Assembly: GCA_002841945.1 (NCBI GenBank)
Contig: PHBI01000085.1
Location: 1 to 44,881, forward strand
Origin: Deltaproteobacteria bacterium HGW-Deltaproteobacteria-14
Lineage (GTDB): Bacteria; Myxococcota_A; UBA9042; PHBI01
Length of the DNA: 44,881 nt
Direction: 5' to 3'
The translations under genes were made by a program, and so were the position numbers. This document shows positions 36,383 through 44,556 of this stretch, one piece after another (position 1 is the stretch's first letter; each line of letters starts with the position of its first letter). The notes under the pieces are model-generated. The model saw only the letters and a program-made list of their open reading frames with translations. It was not told the origin of the DNA and searched no databases.

Positions 36383-36511
36383 CGCTGCTCCGGGCCGTGG
36401 CTGAGGCGGGATGACAGCATGCCGAGCCGCCGCGAGGCAAGCGCCGCGACCCGGCCGCGGCCGCGGGACGGGCTGGGGGTGCGACGTTCTGCCGCGTTGC
36501 CCGACGCCGCA

Positions 36512-36536
36512 GTAATTGCAACTTAACTGCATTAAC
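36512..36536. promoter_or_regulatory. Candidate metal-regulator operator before the ZIP gene
   Basis: GTAATTGCA and TGCATTAAC form an imperfect 9-base dyad (7 of 9 matching) around ACTTAAC, in the only AT-rich stretch between thyA and the ZIP gene. Zur sites in other bacteria often look like GTAAT...ATTAC-like dyads. The protein that binds here is not known. Confidence 0.4.
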
Positions 36537-36549
36537 GACGGGGGCTCTG

Positions 36550-37296
36550 ATGGAAGACGGCGCGACGCTCTTGTGGATCCTGGCGATGGGGTTGGTGATG
36601 GCCGCGATCGCGCTGGTGGGCGCGGTGACCCTGGTCCTCCCCGAGCCGACGCTGAAGCGCCTGCTGAAGCCGCTCGTGGCCTTCGCCGCCGGCTCCCTCG
36701 TCGGCGGCGCGCTGTTTCACATGCTCCCCCACGCGGTTCACGCAAGCGGGGGGGAGTCCCTCGCCCCGTGGCTCTGGACCGCGGTGGGTTTCACGCTGTT
36801 TCTGGCCCTCGACCAGCTCATGGAGTGGCACCACTGCCACCTGCCGCCCTCGGAGCACACGGCGCCGCCGAACGCCCTGATCCTGACCGCCGACGCCCTG
36901 CACAACCTCCTCGGCGGCATCGCCGTCGGGGCGGTGTTCGTCGCGGACGTGCGCGCGGGCCTCGTCGCGTGGACCGCCGCCGCCCTCCACGAGGTGCCCC
37001 AGGAGCTCGGGGACTTCGGGATCCTGGTGCACGGTGGCTGGCCGCCGCGCCGGGCGCTGCTCTGGAACTTCGCCTCGGCGCTGACGTTCCCGCTCGGCGG
37101 CCTCCTCGCGTGGCTCATCGGAGGGAACATCGACGTGAGCTTCCTCGTCGCCATCGGCGCCGGGAGCTTCCTGTACATCGGCGCGGCCGACCTGGTCCCG
37201 GCGGTCAAGCGCGCCTGCACCTTCGCCACCACCTCCGGCCGCTTCGTCGCCTTCGTGCTCGGCGTGGCGCTGCTGTACGCGGCCGCGGCGCTGTGA
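36550..37296 (+). CDS. ZIP-family divalent metal transporter
   Basis: 248 residues, about eight membrane segments. The ZIP metal-site motifs are complete: ALFHMLPHAVH (57-64), HNLLGG (His118-Asn119) and HEVPQELGDF (His147, Glu148, Glu152, Asp155). A His-containing loop MEWHHCHLPP sits between helices 3 and 4, where ZIP proteins bind regulatory metal. It should move Zn2+ or another divalent cation into the cytoplasm. Start ATG 36550 follows GGGGG within ten bases. The upstream dyad (36512-36536) may be its operator. Confidence 0.94.
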   Translation: MEDGATLLWILAMGLVMAAIALVGAVTLVLPEPTLKRLLKPLVAFAAGSLVGGALFHMLPHAVHASGGESLAPWLWTAVGFTLFLALDQLMEWHHCHLPPSEHTAPPNALILTADALHNLLGGIAVGAVFVADVRAGLVAWTAAALHEVPQELGDFGILVHGGWPPRRALLWNFASALTFPLGGLLAWLIGGNIDVSFLVAIGAGSFLYIGAADLVPAVKRACTFATTSGRFVAFVLGVALLYAAAAL

Positions 37297-37317
37297 CCCC
37301 GAGCGCGGAGGCCGATC

Positions 37318-38805
37318 TCAGTCGCCGCTGTTGGCCTCGACGTAGCCGACCGAGCGGAAGGTGCCGTACTGGGCGTCGCCGACGAGGATCTCGACCTGGT
37401 AGCGGCCGTCCGCGGGGAAGCCGCAGTGGAGCGACGTCCGCGGGTCGTTGAGCGGGCCGGCGCACTTGATCTTGGCGGCGGAGCCCTTGTCGACGGCGAC
37501 GGCGAGGAGCCAGGCGCCGCGCGGGTTGTCGATGACGAGGTCGAGGGCGCCGGCGACGTCGACCTGGGAGCGGGCGGGGGAGACGAGGCGCAGGCCGCGG
37601 CTGAAGAAGCTCGGCGACAGCGCCGGCTGGCGCAGGAACTCGCCGCGCGACAGGGGCTTGGCGAGGAGCTGCCAGGCCGCGTCGTCGGGGAAGTGGTCGC
37701 GGGCGAAGATGGCCGGCGGGGTGAAGAGGTAGTCGGAGCGGTACTGGGGGGTGAAGGTGTCGCCGCTGACGAAGCCCGCGTCCCAGGTCGGGTCGATGAG
37801 GTACCAGGCGCCGTCGAGCTCGACGGCGTTCCAGGCGTGGCCGACGCCGTCGAGGTCCTCGCCGCTGGCGCGGGAGTGGCCGGTGACGTAAACGACGTGG
37901 TCGCCGGTCACCTCGCCGAGGGCGACGAGGAGCTGGGCGTAGCCGGCGCAGACGGCCGTGCGGGCGGCGAAGACGTCGGCGGCGCGCTGCGACGGGAGGT
38001 CGCCGGAGGCGAGGGCGGGGGCGTCGTAGGCGAGCCACTCGGCGACGAAGTCGTGGAGCGCCTTGACGCGCAGGTACGGGTCGGGGACCTGCGCCCTGAG
38101 GTAGCGGCCGACCGCCTCGACGCTGACCTTGGCCGAGTCTGGCATGGCGGCGACCGCCGGGTGGATCGTCGGGTCGAGGGGCCAGCTGTGTCCGGAGGCG
38201 CCGAGGCGATGGCCGGCGTCGGAGCTGGCGCCGGGCAGCGGGGTCGGCTCGGTCTGCGGCTCGGGGGTCGGGGTCGGCCGGGTCCCGTCGCCGGTGTCGG
38301 CGTACTTGGCGTACGGGTTCGAGGTCGCTGAGTCGTAGAGCCACTCGAGGCCGCCGGCGACGTCGAAGAGCGCGCCGCGGACGGCCTCGGCGGTGGCGCT
38401 GTGGGAGTCGCCGAGCATCCAGTCGCCGCGGGTCGAGATGGCGGCGAAGCCCTGACGCGGGTAGGCGAAGAGGATGACGGCCAGAAACAGGAGGTTGAGG
38501 GTGAGGGTGCGCAGGACGAGCCGGTCGAAGGTGCCGAGGACGCGGTCGCCGCGGGTCTTCTTCCTGCGGCGGCGCGCGTCGCTCCAGAGCTCCCACAGCA
38601 GCGGCAGGGCGAGCGCGAGCAGGCCGCCGGCGGTGATCGCGAGCCACAGCGGCCCGTCGAGGTAGACGGCGAGGGAGGTGGCGAACCACGCGCCGAGCAG
38701 CGGGATCGCGACCGAGATGGCCGTGAGGACGACCTTCACGAGGAGGCCGAGGAGGGTGCCGACGACCGAGCGTCGGGGACGGGCGGAACCGGACTTCGCG
38801 CTCAT
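37318..38805 (-). CDS. Membrane-anchored transglutaminase-like protein
   Basis: 495 residues from ATG 38805. Three hydrophobic segments lie near residues 14-50, 53-72 and 95-114, then a Pro/Thr linker (about 175-192) and a transglutaminase-fold domain. The catalytic triad is visible: Cys286 in RTAVCAGYAQLL, His323 in VGHAWNAVEL and Asp338 in YLIDPTWD. The C-terminal 130 residues resemble a beta-sandwich. Such proteins are usually proteases or amidases outside the cytoplasm, though the substrate here is unknown. A GTG at 38868 would add 21 basic residues. It is convergent with the ZIP gene. Confidence 0.88.
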   Translation of the reverse strand: MSAKSGSARPRRSVVGTLLGLLVKVVLTAISVAIPLLGAWFATSLAVYLDGPLWLAITAGGLLALALPLLWELWSDARRRRKKTRGDRVLGTFDRLVLRTLTLNLLFLAVILFAYPRQGFAAISTRGDWMLGDSHSATAEAVRGALFDVAGGLEWLYDSATSNPYAKYADTGDGTRPTPTPEPQTEPTPLPGASSDAGHRLGASGHSWPLDPTIHPAVAAMPDSAKVSVEAVGRYLRAQVPDPYLRVKALHDFVAEWLAYDAPALASGDLPSQRAADVFAARTAVCAGYAQLLVALGEVTGDHVVYVTGHSRASGEDLDGVGHAWNAVELDGAWYLIDPTWDAGFVSGDTFTPQYRSDYLFTPPAIFARDHFPDDAAWQLLAKPLSRGEFLRQPALSPSFFSRGLRLVSPARSQVDVAGALDLVIDNPRGAWLLAVAVDKGSAAKIKCAGPLNDPRTSLHCGFPADGRYQVEILVGDAQYGTFRSVGYVEANSGD

Positions 38806-38939
38806 GGCGAGGACCTTGCCACGCGCGAGGTGTCCGAGGGAAGCAGCGGACTTGGTGCGCTCCGCCACGAGAGAGCGGACCGGAGGGCGGGCGAGAGCGC
38901 CGGCCTTGCCATGGGGGGCGCTTCGCGAGATGACGAGGC

Positions 38940-39707
38940 ATGGAGACTTGGGGACCGCTGTTCGAGGCCGTCGCGCGACAGGCCGCCGCCGCGGGGCTCG
39001 ACCTGGCGGCCGCCGGGCGCGCCGGGGACTACAACCGGACGGTGGAGGCGCCCTGGCGCCTGCCCGACTTCGGACGCCGAGACGCCCTCGTCATCGTCCT
39101 CGGGCACACCCGGGCGCTGTGGCCGCGGTTCATCGCCGCGCTCGACGCGGACCGCGACCTGCGCATCGCGTCAGATCCGCTCGACCTATGGACAGAGCGC
39201 ACCGTAGCGAGGATCGCGACAGCGAATATTGCATCGCAATATGCGCTGCGCTTCCCCCACGAGGCGCCCCCGCGGCGGGTGGCGTTTCAGCGCCTGGCGG
39301 ACGCGGTCGGGCTGGCGCAGCTCGGGCCGGCCATGCTCTGCGTGGACCCCGTGCACGGGCCGTGGCTCGGCCTGCGCGCCGCCGTCGTGGTCGACCTCCC
39401 GGGCCCGGCCGCGGCCCCGCGCGGCCCTCGCCCCTGCGACGGGTGCGTCGAGCGGCCGTGCGTCCCGGCGTTGGGGCTCGCGGCGGCGCGGGCGGCGGTC
39501 GCCCCCGACGATCTGCGGCCGTGGCTCGCGGTCCGCGACGCCTGCCCGGTCGGCCGTGAGCACCGCTACGGCCCGCGCCAGGTCGGCTACCATTACACGC
39601 GGGACCGTGCCATGCTGCGCCTCGAAGACGGCGTCGCGGACCCGGCCTCGGAGGACGCGGCCGCTCCCTCCGCTCCCCCGCCCCGGCGAGACGAGTCGAA
39701 CCCGTGA
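38940..39707 (+). CDS. CblC/MMACHC-like cobalamin-processing protein with added Cys cluster
   Basis: 255 residues. Segments align by eye with the human CblC protein MMACHC (cobalamin decyanase/dealkylase): GDYNRTVEAPWRLPD (MMACHC: YNELLPP..HLP), ALVIVLGHTRALWPRFIAAL ([20 protein letters not shown]), LRIASDPLDLWTERTVARI (LRMLTDPVDQCVAYHLGRV) and MLCVDPVHGPWLGLRAAVVV (VCIHPRFGGWFAIRGVVLL). Beyond this, Cys166, Cys169, Cys174 and Cys202 (CDGCVERPC, then ACPVGREHRYG) resemble the Fe-S cluster motif of epoxyqueuosine reductase, a fold relative. Cobalamin binding is thus plausible; the Cys cluster is absent from MMACHC. The stop overlaps the start of the next gene (GTGA). QueG-like activity is the main alternative. 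Confidence 0.6.
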   Translation: METWGPLFEAVARQAAAAGLDLAAAGRAGDYNRTVEAPWRLPDFGRRDALVIVLGHTRALWPRFIAALDADRDLRIASDPLDLWTERTVARIATANIASQYALRFPHEAPPRRVAFQRLADAVGLAQLGPAMLCVDPVHGPWLGLRAAVVVDLPGPAAAPRGPRPCDGCVERPCVPALGLAAARAAVAPDDLRPWLAVRDACPVGREHRYGPRQVGYHYTRDRAMLRLEDGVADPASEDAAAPSAPPPRRDESNP

Positions 39708-40756
39708 CGCGCCTGCGCATCGTCAACCTGAACACCTGGATCGGCCTCCTCGTGCGCGGCCTGACGCGCCTCGAGAAGGTCGAGCCGCCGGGCCACAAGC
39801 GCCGTCGCTTCGACGCCATGGTCGCGGAGCTGAAGGTGCGCGCCCCCGACGTCGTGACCCTGCAGGAGTGCCTGCCGCTGCCCGCGCTCGCCACCGACCT
39901 CGCCGAGGCGCTCGACTACGAGGTCGTCTGGCAGGTCGCCAACAGCGGGCTGCGCCTGTTCGGCTTCGGGCTGCCGACCGGCATCGGCCGCGGGGAGGGC
40001 CTGACGGTGCTGGCGCGCCGCGGCCTCGGCCTCGAGCACCTCGAGACCAAGCGCCTGTCGGGGCGCGGGCTGGTCAACGACTGGTTCAGCTTCCAGGCGG
40101 GGCCAGTGCGCATCGCGCTCGCCTGCCGCGTTCACCTCGACGGCTCGCCGGTGATCGTCGTCAACACCCACGTCCGCTATGGCTTTCCGAACCACGACGC
40201 CTTCTGGGAGGGGTGGCGGACCCTGCGCGAGCGCGGCGTCGTCACCCAGGCCGAGCCGCCCGGCTGGCTCCTCAAGCTCCTCCACGACAACCGCACCACC
40301 CGCGACCTCGAGCTGAAGCGCCTCGCGGACTGGGTCGGCCAGCTGCGCCGCGAGCACCAGGCGCCGGTGGTCATCGGGGCGGACTTCAACCTCGACCCCG
40401 ACACGCCCCAGATGGCCGAGTTCCTCGCGGAGACGGGCTTCACCAACGCGCTGCCGCGGCTCGCCCCCGGCGCCCTGACGTGGGATCCGGGGGGCAACTA
40501 CAACATCGGCTTCGGGACCAAGTGGACCTGGGACAACGGCAAGCCCAAGTCGATGATCCTTCAGCTGATGGCCTACCTCGACCTGATCCCCCAGACCCCG
40601 GATCACGTGATGTTCTCGCCGGGGCTGACGCTGACCGACGGCGGTGTCGCGTTCGAACAGCCCCACGAGGAGACGCTGGCGTCGGACCACTACGGCGTGT
40701 GGGCCGACGCGTCCGTCGAGGGCGTGCGGCGCGCGGGGCTGGACGCGCCGCGATAA
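39704..40756 (+). CDS. Endonuclease/exonuclease/phosphatase (EEP) family protein
   Basis: 350 residues. EEP motifs in order: IVNLNTWIGLL at the N-terminus, LQECLPLPA with the metal-binding Glu, VIVVNTHVRYG, VVIGADFNLDPDTPQM with Asp and Asn, and SDHYGVWA with the catalytic His near the end. The family includes DNases, RNases, inositol phosphatases and sphingomyelinases; this sequence resembles the neutral sphingomyelinase/phosphatase branch in its long middle insert, but I cannot choose the substrate. GTG 39704 overlaps the previous stop, so it is made with the CblC-like protein. Confidence 0.9.
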   Translation: MTRLRIVNLNTWIGLLVRGLTRLEKVEPPGHKRRRFDAMVAELKVRAPDVVTLQECLPLPALATDLAEALDYEVVWQVANSGLRLFGFGLPTGIGRGEGLTVLARRGLGLEHLETKRLSGRGLVNDWFSFQAGPVRIALACRVHLDGSPVIVVNTHVRYGFPNHDAFWEGWRTLRERGVVTQAEPPGWLLKLLHDNRTTRDLELKRLADWVGQLRREHQAPVVIGADFNLDPDTPQMAEFLAETGFTNALPRLAPGALTWDPGGNYNIGFGTKWTWDNGKPKSMILQLMAYLDLIPQTPDHVMFSPGLTLTDGGVAFEQPHEETLASDHYGVWADASVEGVRRAGLDAPR

Positions 40757-40832
40757 AAAGGTCGGGAATTTTCTAAGGGTCTCCCGCCTGCGCCGTTAAC
40801 CCGGTGGAAGGCAAGTCACCGGAGGCAACGGG

Positions 40833-41348
40833 GTGAGACGGGTGGCAGCGGACGCAGCCTCATTCGTGCGCGAGGCGCTCGCGCAGCACGAGGCGGCGCT
40901 CATGCGCTACGCGAAGAGCATCACCGGCGACGTCGAGCGGGCCCGCGACGTCGTCCAAGAGACCTTTGTCCGGTTGTGGCAGGCCGATCGTGAGCAGCTC
41001 GGGGAGCACGTGGCGCCCTGGCTGTTCACGGTGTGTCGGAACCGCGCGCTCGACGTGGCGCGCAAGGAGGGCCGGATGCAACCGGTCGGTGCTGCGGCGG
41101 TCGAGGTCGCCGCGGAAGCGGGCGATACGCCGCTCGCTCAGACGCTGAGGAAGGAGGCGACGAGCCGGGTGCTGGCCGGGGTCGAGGGGCTGCCGGCGAA
41201 CCAGCGCGAGGTGGTGCGCCTGAAGTTCCAGGCGGGGCTCAGCTACAAGGAGATCAGCGCTGTGACGGGGCTGACCGTGTCCAACGTGGGGTACCTGCTC
41301 CACCACGCGATCAAGGCGCTGCGCGACAGCGTCGAGGGGGCAGCATGA
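40833..41348 (+). CDS. ECF-type RNA polymerase sigma factor
   Basis: 171 residues with only sigma regions 2 and 4. Region 2: ALMRYAKSITGDVERARDVVQETFVRLWQ and the -10-binding helix WLFTVCRNRALDVARKE. Region 4: LPANQREVVRLKFQAGLSYKEISAVTGLTVSNVGYLLHHAIKALRD in pieces, with the usual helix-turn-helix. GTG 40833 follows GGAGG (40821-40825) by seven bases. The stop overlaps the start of the anti-sigma/vWA gene (ATGA), the normal layout of an ECF sigma factor with its regulator. The 75 bases upstream are AT-richer (GGGAATTTTCTAAGGG) and may hold its own promoter. Confidence 0.94.
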   Translation: MRRVAADAASFVREALAQHEAALMRYAKSITGDVERARDVVQETFVRLWQADREQLGEHVAPWLFTVCRNRALDVARKEGRMQPVGAAAVEVAAEAGDTPLAQTLRKEATSRVLAGVEGLPANQREVVRLKFQAGLSYKEISAVTGLTVSNVGYLLHHAIKALRDSVEGAA

Positions 41349-44125
41349 CGGCGCGCATCGACGTGAACGACCCGCGGCTGACGGCGTACGCGCTGGGCGA
41401 GCTGGCGGCGGACGAAGCGAGCGAGATCACGGCGGCGGCGGCGGCGGACCCGGCGCTGCAGGCGGAGATCGCGGCGATCCGCGCGTTCGGCGCGACCCTC
41501 GAGGCCGAGCTGGCGGAGGAGCCGGCGGCGGACCTGGGGCCGGCGGCGCGCGCGGCGATCGTCGCGGCGGGGGACGGCGGCCCAGCGGCGAACGACGACG
41601 GTGGCGGCGCGATCCCGCTGTTCGGGTGGGCGCGACGCGGGTCGCGGCGGTGGCTGGTGGCGGCGGCGCTGCTCGTGGCGGCCGGCGGGACCGCGGCGAT
41701 CGCGCTGTCGACGAGCGGCGACGGCGTGGCGCCGGGGGGTGAGGCGCCGGTGCTGAGCGAGCGCATCACCGAGCCCGTGGGCGCTCCGGCGGGCGAGTTG
41801 CCGGCGGAGGTCCTCGCGTCGGGTGCGGCGGCGAAGGCGGTCAAGGGCCAGCCGGCCGCGACGACCACGAGCCGGGGCGTGACGGCGGCGGACGCCGAGG
41901 AGGCGATCGGCGCCGGGTCGGCGACCGAGGCCGAGAGGCAGAACCCCGGGCAGGCGAGGCCGGCCGAGGTGGCGACGCCGAAGACCATCGCAGACGGCTC
42001 GGACCCGGCTGGGCAGCGCGCCCGAGACACGGGCCGGTCCCCGGACAGGGAGGCGAGCGCGGCCGAGAACCGGGCGCTCCGCGACCCGGCGAGCCGCAAG
42101 CCCACGACCACGCCGGATGGGCTGGCGGGGGTCATGAAGCGCCCATCGGGTGGCGCCGGGGTCCCGAGCGCGGACGCGCCGTGGGGGACTACGGCGGGCG
42201 GGCACGCGCAGCTCGACAACGCAGAGGCAGGCGGAGCGCGGCGCGGAGCCAGCGCGGGGCCGCGGATGGAGCTGTCTGCGGGGATCGTCGCGGCCGGTGA
42301 CCTCGAGGACGCTGACGTGGGGGGCATCAGCGGGCCCGGCGGCGCGCTGGGCCGACTCGGGGCCAACGCTGCCGGCGACGCGATCTACGCGCCCCCACCG
42401 GACGGCCACTTCGCCGGTGCGGGCAAGTCCGCGGGTCGGGGGTACGCACAGCCGATGCTGCGCGGCGCCGGGGGCGTCGTGATCGACGCCCTGCCGGGCC
42501 CTCAGGGGACCTACTACACCGTGCAGCTGCCCGACGGCCGCATCGTGCAGCAGTACGTCGCGCCGACGGTCACGTACGACCCGGCGCCGTACACGTACGA
42601 CCGGTACACGCGGCGCTGGTACTACGACTACGACTATTACTACTACGGCCAGGCGCCGCAGGGCGGGGCTGGCGAGGCGTACGCGCCTATCTACGAGAGC
42701 CCGTTCAAGCGCGTGTCGGACTCGCCGCTGTCGACCTTCTCGACGGACGTCGACACAGCGAGCTACACCAACGTGCGGCGCTTCCTCGACAAGAACCAGC
42801 GGCCCCCGCGGGACGCCGTGCGCATCGAGGAGCTGGTCAACGCCTTCACCTACGACGCGCCGCGCCCCGAGGACGGCGAGCCGCTGGCGGTCCGCACCGA
42901 GGTGGCGGCGTGCCCCTGGGCGCCGACCCACCGGCTGGTGCGGGTCGCGGTGGCGGCGCGGGAGATCGACCGCGCGCAGCGCCCCGGGGGGAACCTCGTG
43001 TTCCTGGTGGACACCTCGGGCTCGATGAGCGCGTCGAACAAGCTGCCGCTGCTCAAGCGGGGGCTCCGGGCGCTGGTCGCTGAGCTCGACGAGCGCGACA
43101 CGGTCACCATCGTGACCTATGCGGGGCGCGCGGGGGTCGCGCTGCAGCCGACGAACGGCTCGAACAAGCCGGCCATCCTGCGGGCGATCTCGCGCCTGAG
43201 CGCGGGCGGCATGACCAACGGCAGCGCCGGGCTGCGGCTCGCCTACGGCCTGGCGCGCGCGCACTACGTGGCTGGCGGGACCAACCGCGTGCTGTTGGCG
43301 ACCGACGGCGACTTCAACGCGGGCATGACGAGCCAGTCGGGGCTGATCGCGCAGGTGACCAGCGCCGCGGCGGACAACATCTACCTAACCGTGCTCGGGC
43401 TCGGCACCGGGGACCTCAAGGACGACCGCCTCGAGGCCATCTCGAACCGGGGCAACGGGACCTACGCCTACCTCGACAGCTACCGCGAGGCCCAGCGCGT
43501 GCTGGTCGACCAGCTGACGCAGACGCTGGTGACGGTGGCCAAGGACGTGAAGCTGCAGGTCGAGTGGAACCCGGCGAACGTGGTGGCCTACCGCCTCATC
43601 GGGTACGAGAACCGCGCGATGGCGAACCGCGACTTCGAGGACGACCGCAAGGACGCTGGCGATCTGGGCGCGGGGGCGCAGGTGACGGCGCTCTACGAGG
43701 TCGTGCCGACCGGCGAGCCGCGCTACCTCCGCAGAGCCGCGCCGAGCCTCAAGTACCAGCCGGCGGAGGAGGCGGACGCGCCCGAGCTCCCGTTCACCGG
43801 CCCGCCCGCGCCGGTCGACCCGATGTCCGAGCTGATGACGGTGAAGGTGCGCTACAAGGCGCCCCAGGGTGCCGAGAGCGCGACGATCGAGCAGCCGCTG
43901 GTCGACGAGGGCCTCGGCTTCGAGGAGGCCTCGGAGGACTTCCGCTGGGCGGCGTCGGTGGCGGGCTTCGGGATGATGCTGCGGCGCTCCTATTACCGCG
44001 GTAATGCGTTCTGGGGACAGATCTACGCCCTCGCCGCCGGCGCGGTGGGCGCCGACCCGAACGGCGAGCGCACCGAGATGCTGCACCTGCTGGGCCGCGC
44101 CGAGCGCCTCTACGGCTGGCGCTGA
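41345..44125 (+). CDS. Anti-sigma-like / von Willebrand factor A fusion protein (YfbK-type)
   Basis: 926 residues. Residues 1-95 resemble an anti-sigma N-terminus (LTAYALGELAADEASEI) without the His-x3-Cys-x2-Cys zinc motif. A membrane helix lies near 102-122 (WLVAAALLVAAGGTAAIAL). A low-complexity extracytoplasmic region follows, with a Tyr-rich stretch (YTYDRYTRRWYYDYDYYYY). The YfbK N-terminal domain then reads FSTDVDTASYTNVRRFLDK and RIEELVNAFTYD. The vWA domain has the MIDAS motif VDTSGSMS near 555 and ATDGDFNAGMT later, and a YfbK C-terminal domain ends at LGRAERLYGWR. It is coupled by ATGA to the sigma gene, and probably holds that sigma factor at the membrane until a signal reaches the vWA part. 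Confidence 0.9.
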   Translation: MTARIDVNDPRLTAYALGELAADEASEITAAAAADPALQAEIAAIRAFGATLEAELAEEPAADLGPAARAAIVAAGDGGPAANDDGGGAIPLFGWARRGSRRWLVAAALLVAAGGTAAIALSTSGDGVAPGGEAPVLSERITEPVGAPAGELPAEVLASGAAAKAVKGQPAATTTSRGVTAADAEEAIGAGSATEAERQNPGQARPAEVATPKTIADGSDPAGQRARDTGRSPDREASAAENRALRDPASRKPTTTPDGLAGVMKRPSGGAGVPSADAPWGTTAGGHAQLDNAEAGGARRGASAGPRMELSAGIVAAGDLEDADVGGISGPGGALGRLGANAAGDAIYAPPPDGHFAGAGKSAGRGYAQPMLRGAGGVVIDALPGPQGTYYTVQLPDGRIVQQYVAPTVTYDPAPYTYDRYTRRWYYDYDYYYYGQAPQGGAGEAYAPIYESPFKRVSDSPLSTFSTDVDTASYTNVRRFLDKNQRPPRDAVRIEELVNAFTYDAPRPEDGEPLAVRTEVAACPWAPTHRLVRVAVAAREIDRAQRPGGNLVFLVDTSGSMSASNKLPLLKRGLRALVAELDERDTVTIVTYAGRAGVALQPTNGSNKPAILRAISRLSAGGMTNGSAGLRLAYGLARAHYVAGGTNRVLLATDGDFNAGMTSQSGLIAQVTSAAADNIYLTVLGLGTGDLKDDRLEAISNRGNGTYAYLDSYREAQRVLVDQLTQTLVTVAKDVKLQVEWNPANVVAYRLIGYENRAMANRDFEDDRKDAGDLGAGAQVTALYEVVPTGEPRYLRRAAPSLKYQPAEEADAPELPFTGPPAPVDPMSELMTVKVRYKAPQGAESATIEQPLVDEGLGFEEASEDFRWAASVAGFGMMLRRSYYRGNAFWGQIYALAAGAVGADPNGERTEMLHLLGRAERLYGWR

Positions 44126-44189
44126 GGAGCCGAGCGCGTAGCGGGCCGGACCCAATGAGGTCCGGGCCCTACGCGTGCCCCACCCCATA

Positions 44190-44545
44190 GGGGTCAGGCA
44201 CCCTCACTTTTTACTTTCGCCCCTCAGACCCAGGCGGCGCGGTCGCTCGACTCCCTTAGGGGTCAGGCACCCTCACTTTTTACTTTCGCCCCTCAGACCC
44301 AGGCGGTGCGGTCGCTCGACTCCCTTAGGGGTCAGGCACCCTCACTTTTTACTTTCCTGCGGGGGTGCCGACGCGAGCAAAGTGAAAAGTGAGGGTGCCC
44401 GACCCCCCGATCCGTGGGCGTCACGCTGGAGGCGAGCGAGCGGGCGAAAAGTGAAAAGTGAGGGTGCCTGACCCCTCGATCCGTGGGCGTCACGCTGGAG
44501 GCGGGCGAGCGGGCGAAAAGTGAAAAGTGAGGGTGCCTGACCCCT
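44190..44545. repeat. REP-like palindromic array: three direct and three inverted copies, 69-base period
   Basis: The word GGGGTCAGGCACCCTCACTT begins at 44190, 44259 and 44328, so the units are 69 bases apart and nearly identical over the whole period. After a short centre (about 44357-44376) the same word occurs three times in reverse orientation, ending near 44407, 44476 and 44545, again 69 apart, but with a different spacer (CGATCCGTGGGCGTCACGCT). GGGGTCAGGCACC-type repeats are known REP-like elements often spread by REP-associated tyrosine transposases; none is encoded here. The array lies just after the vWA gene and could fold into a long stem. Confidence 0.9.
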
Positions 44546-44556
44546 GGTGGGGGGCC

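Noticed and set aside
44190..44545. CRISPR-like array (regular spacing of repeats)
   Set aside because: Spacers within each half are nearly identical and copies occur in both orientations, so it is a REP-like amplification, not CRISPR.
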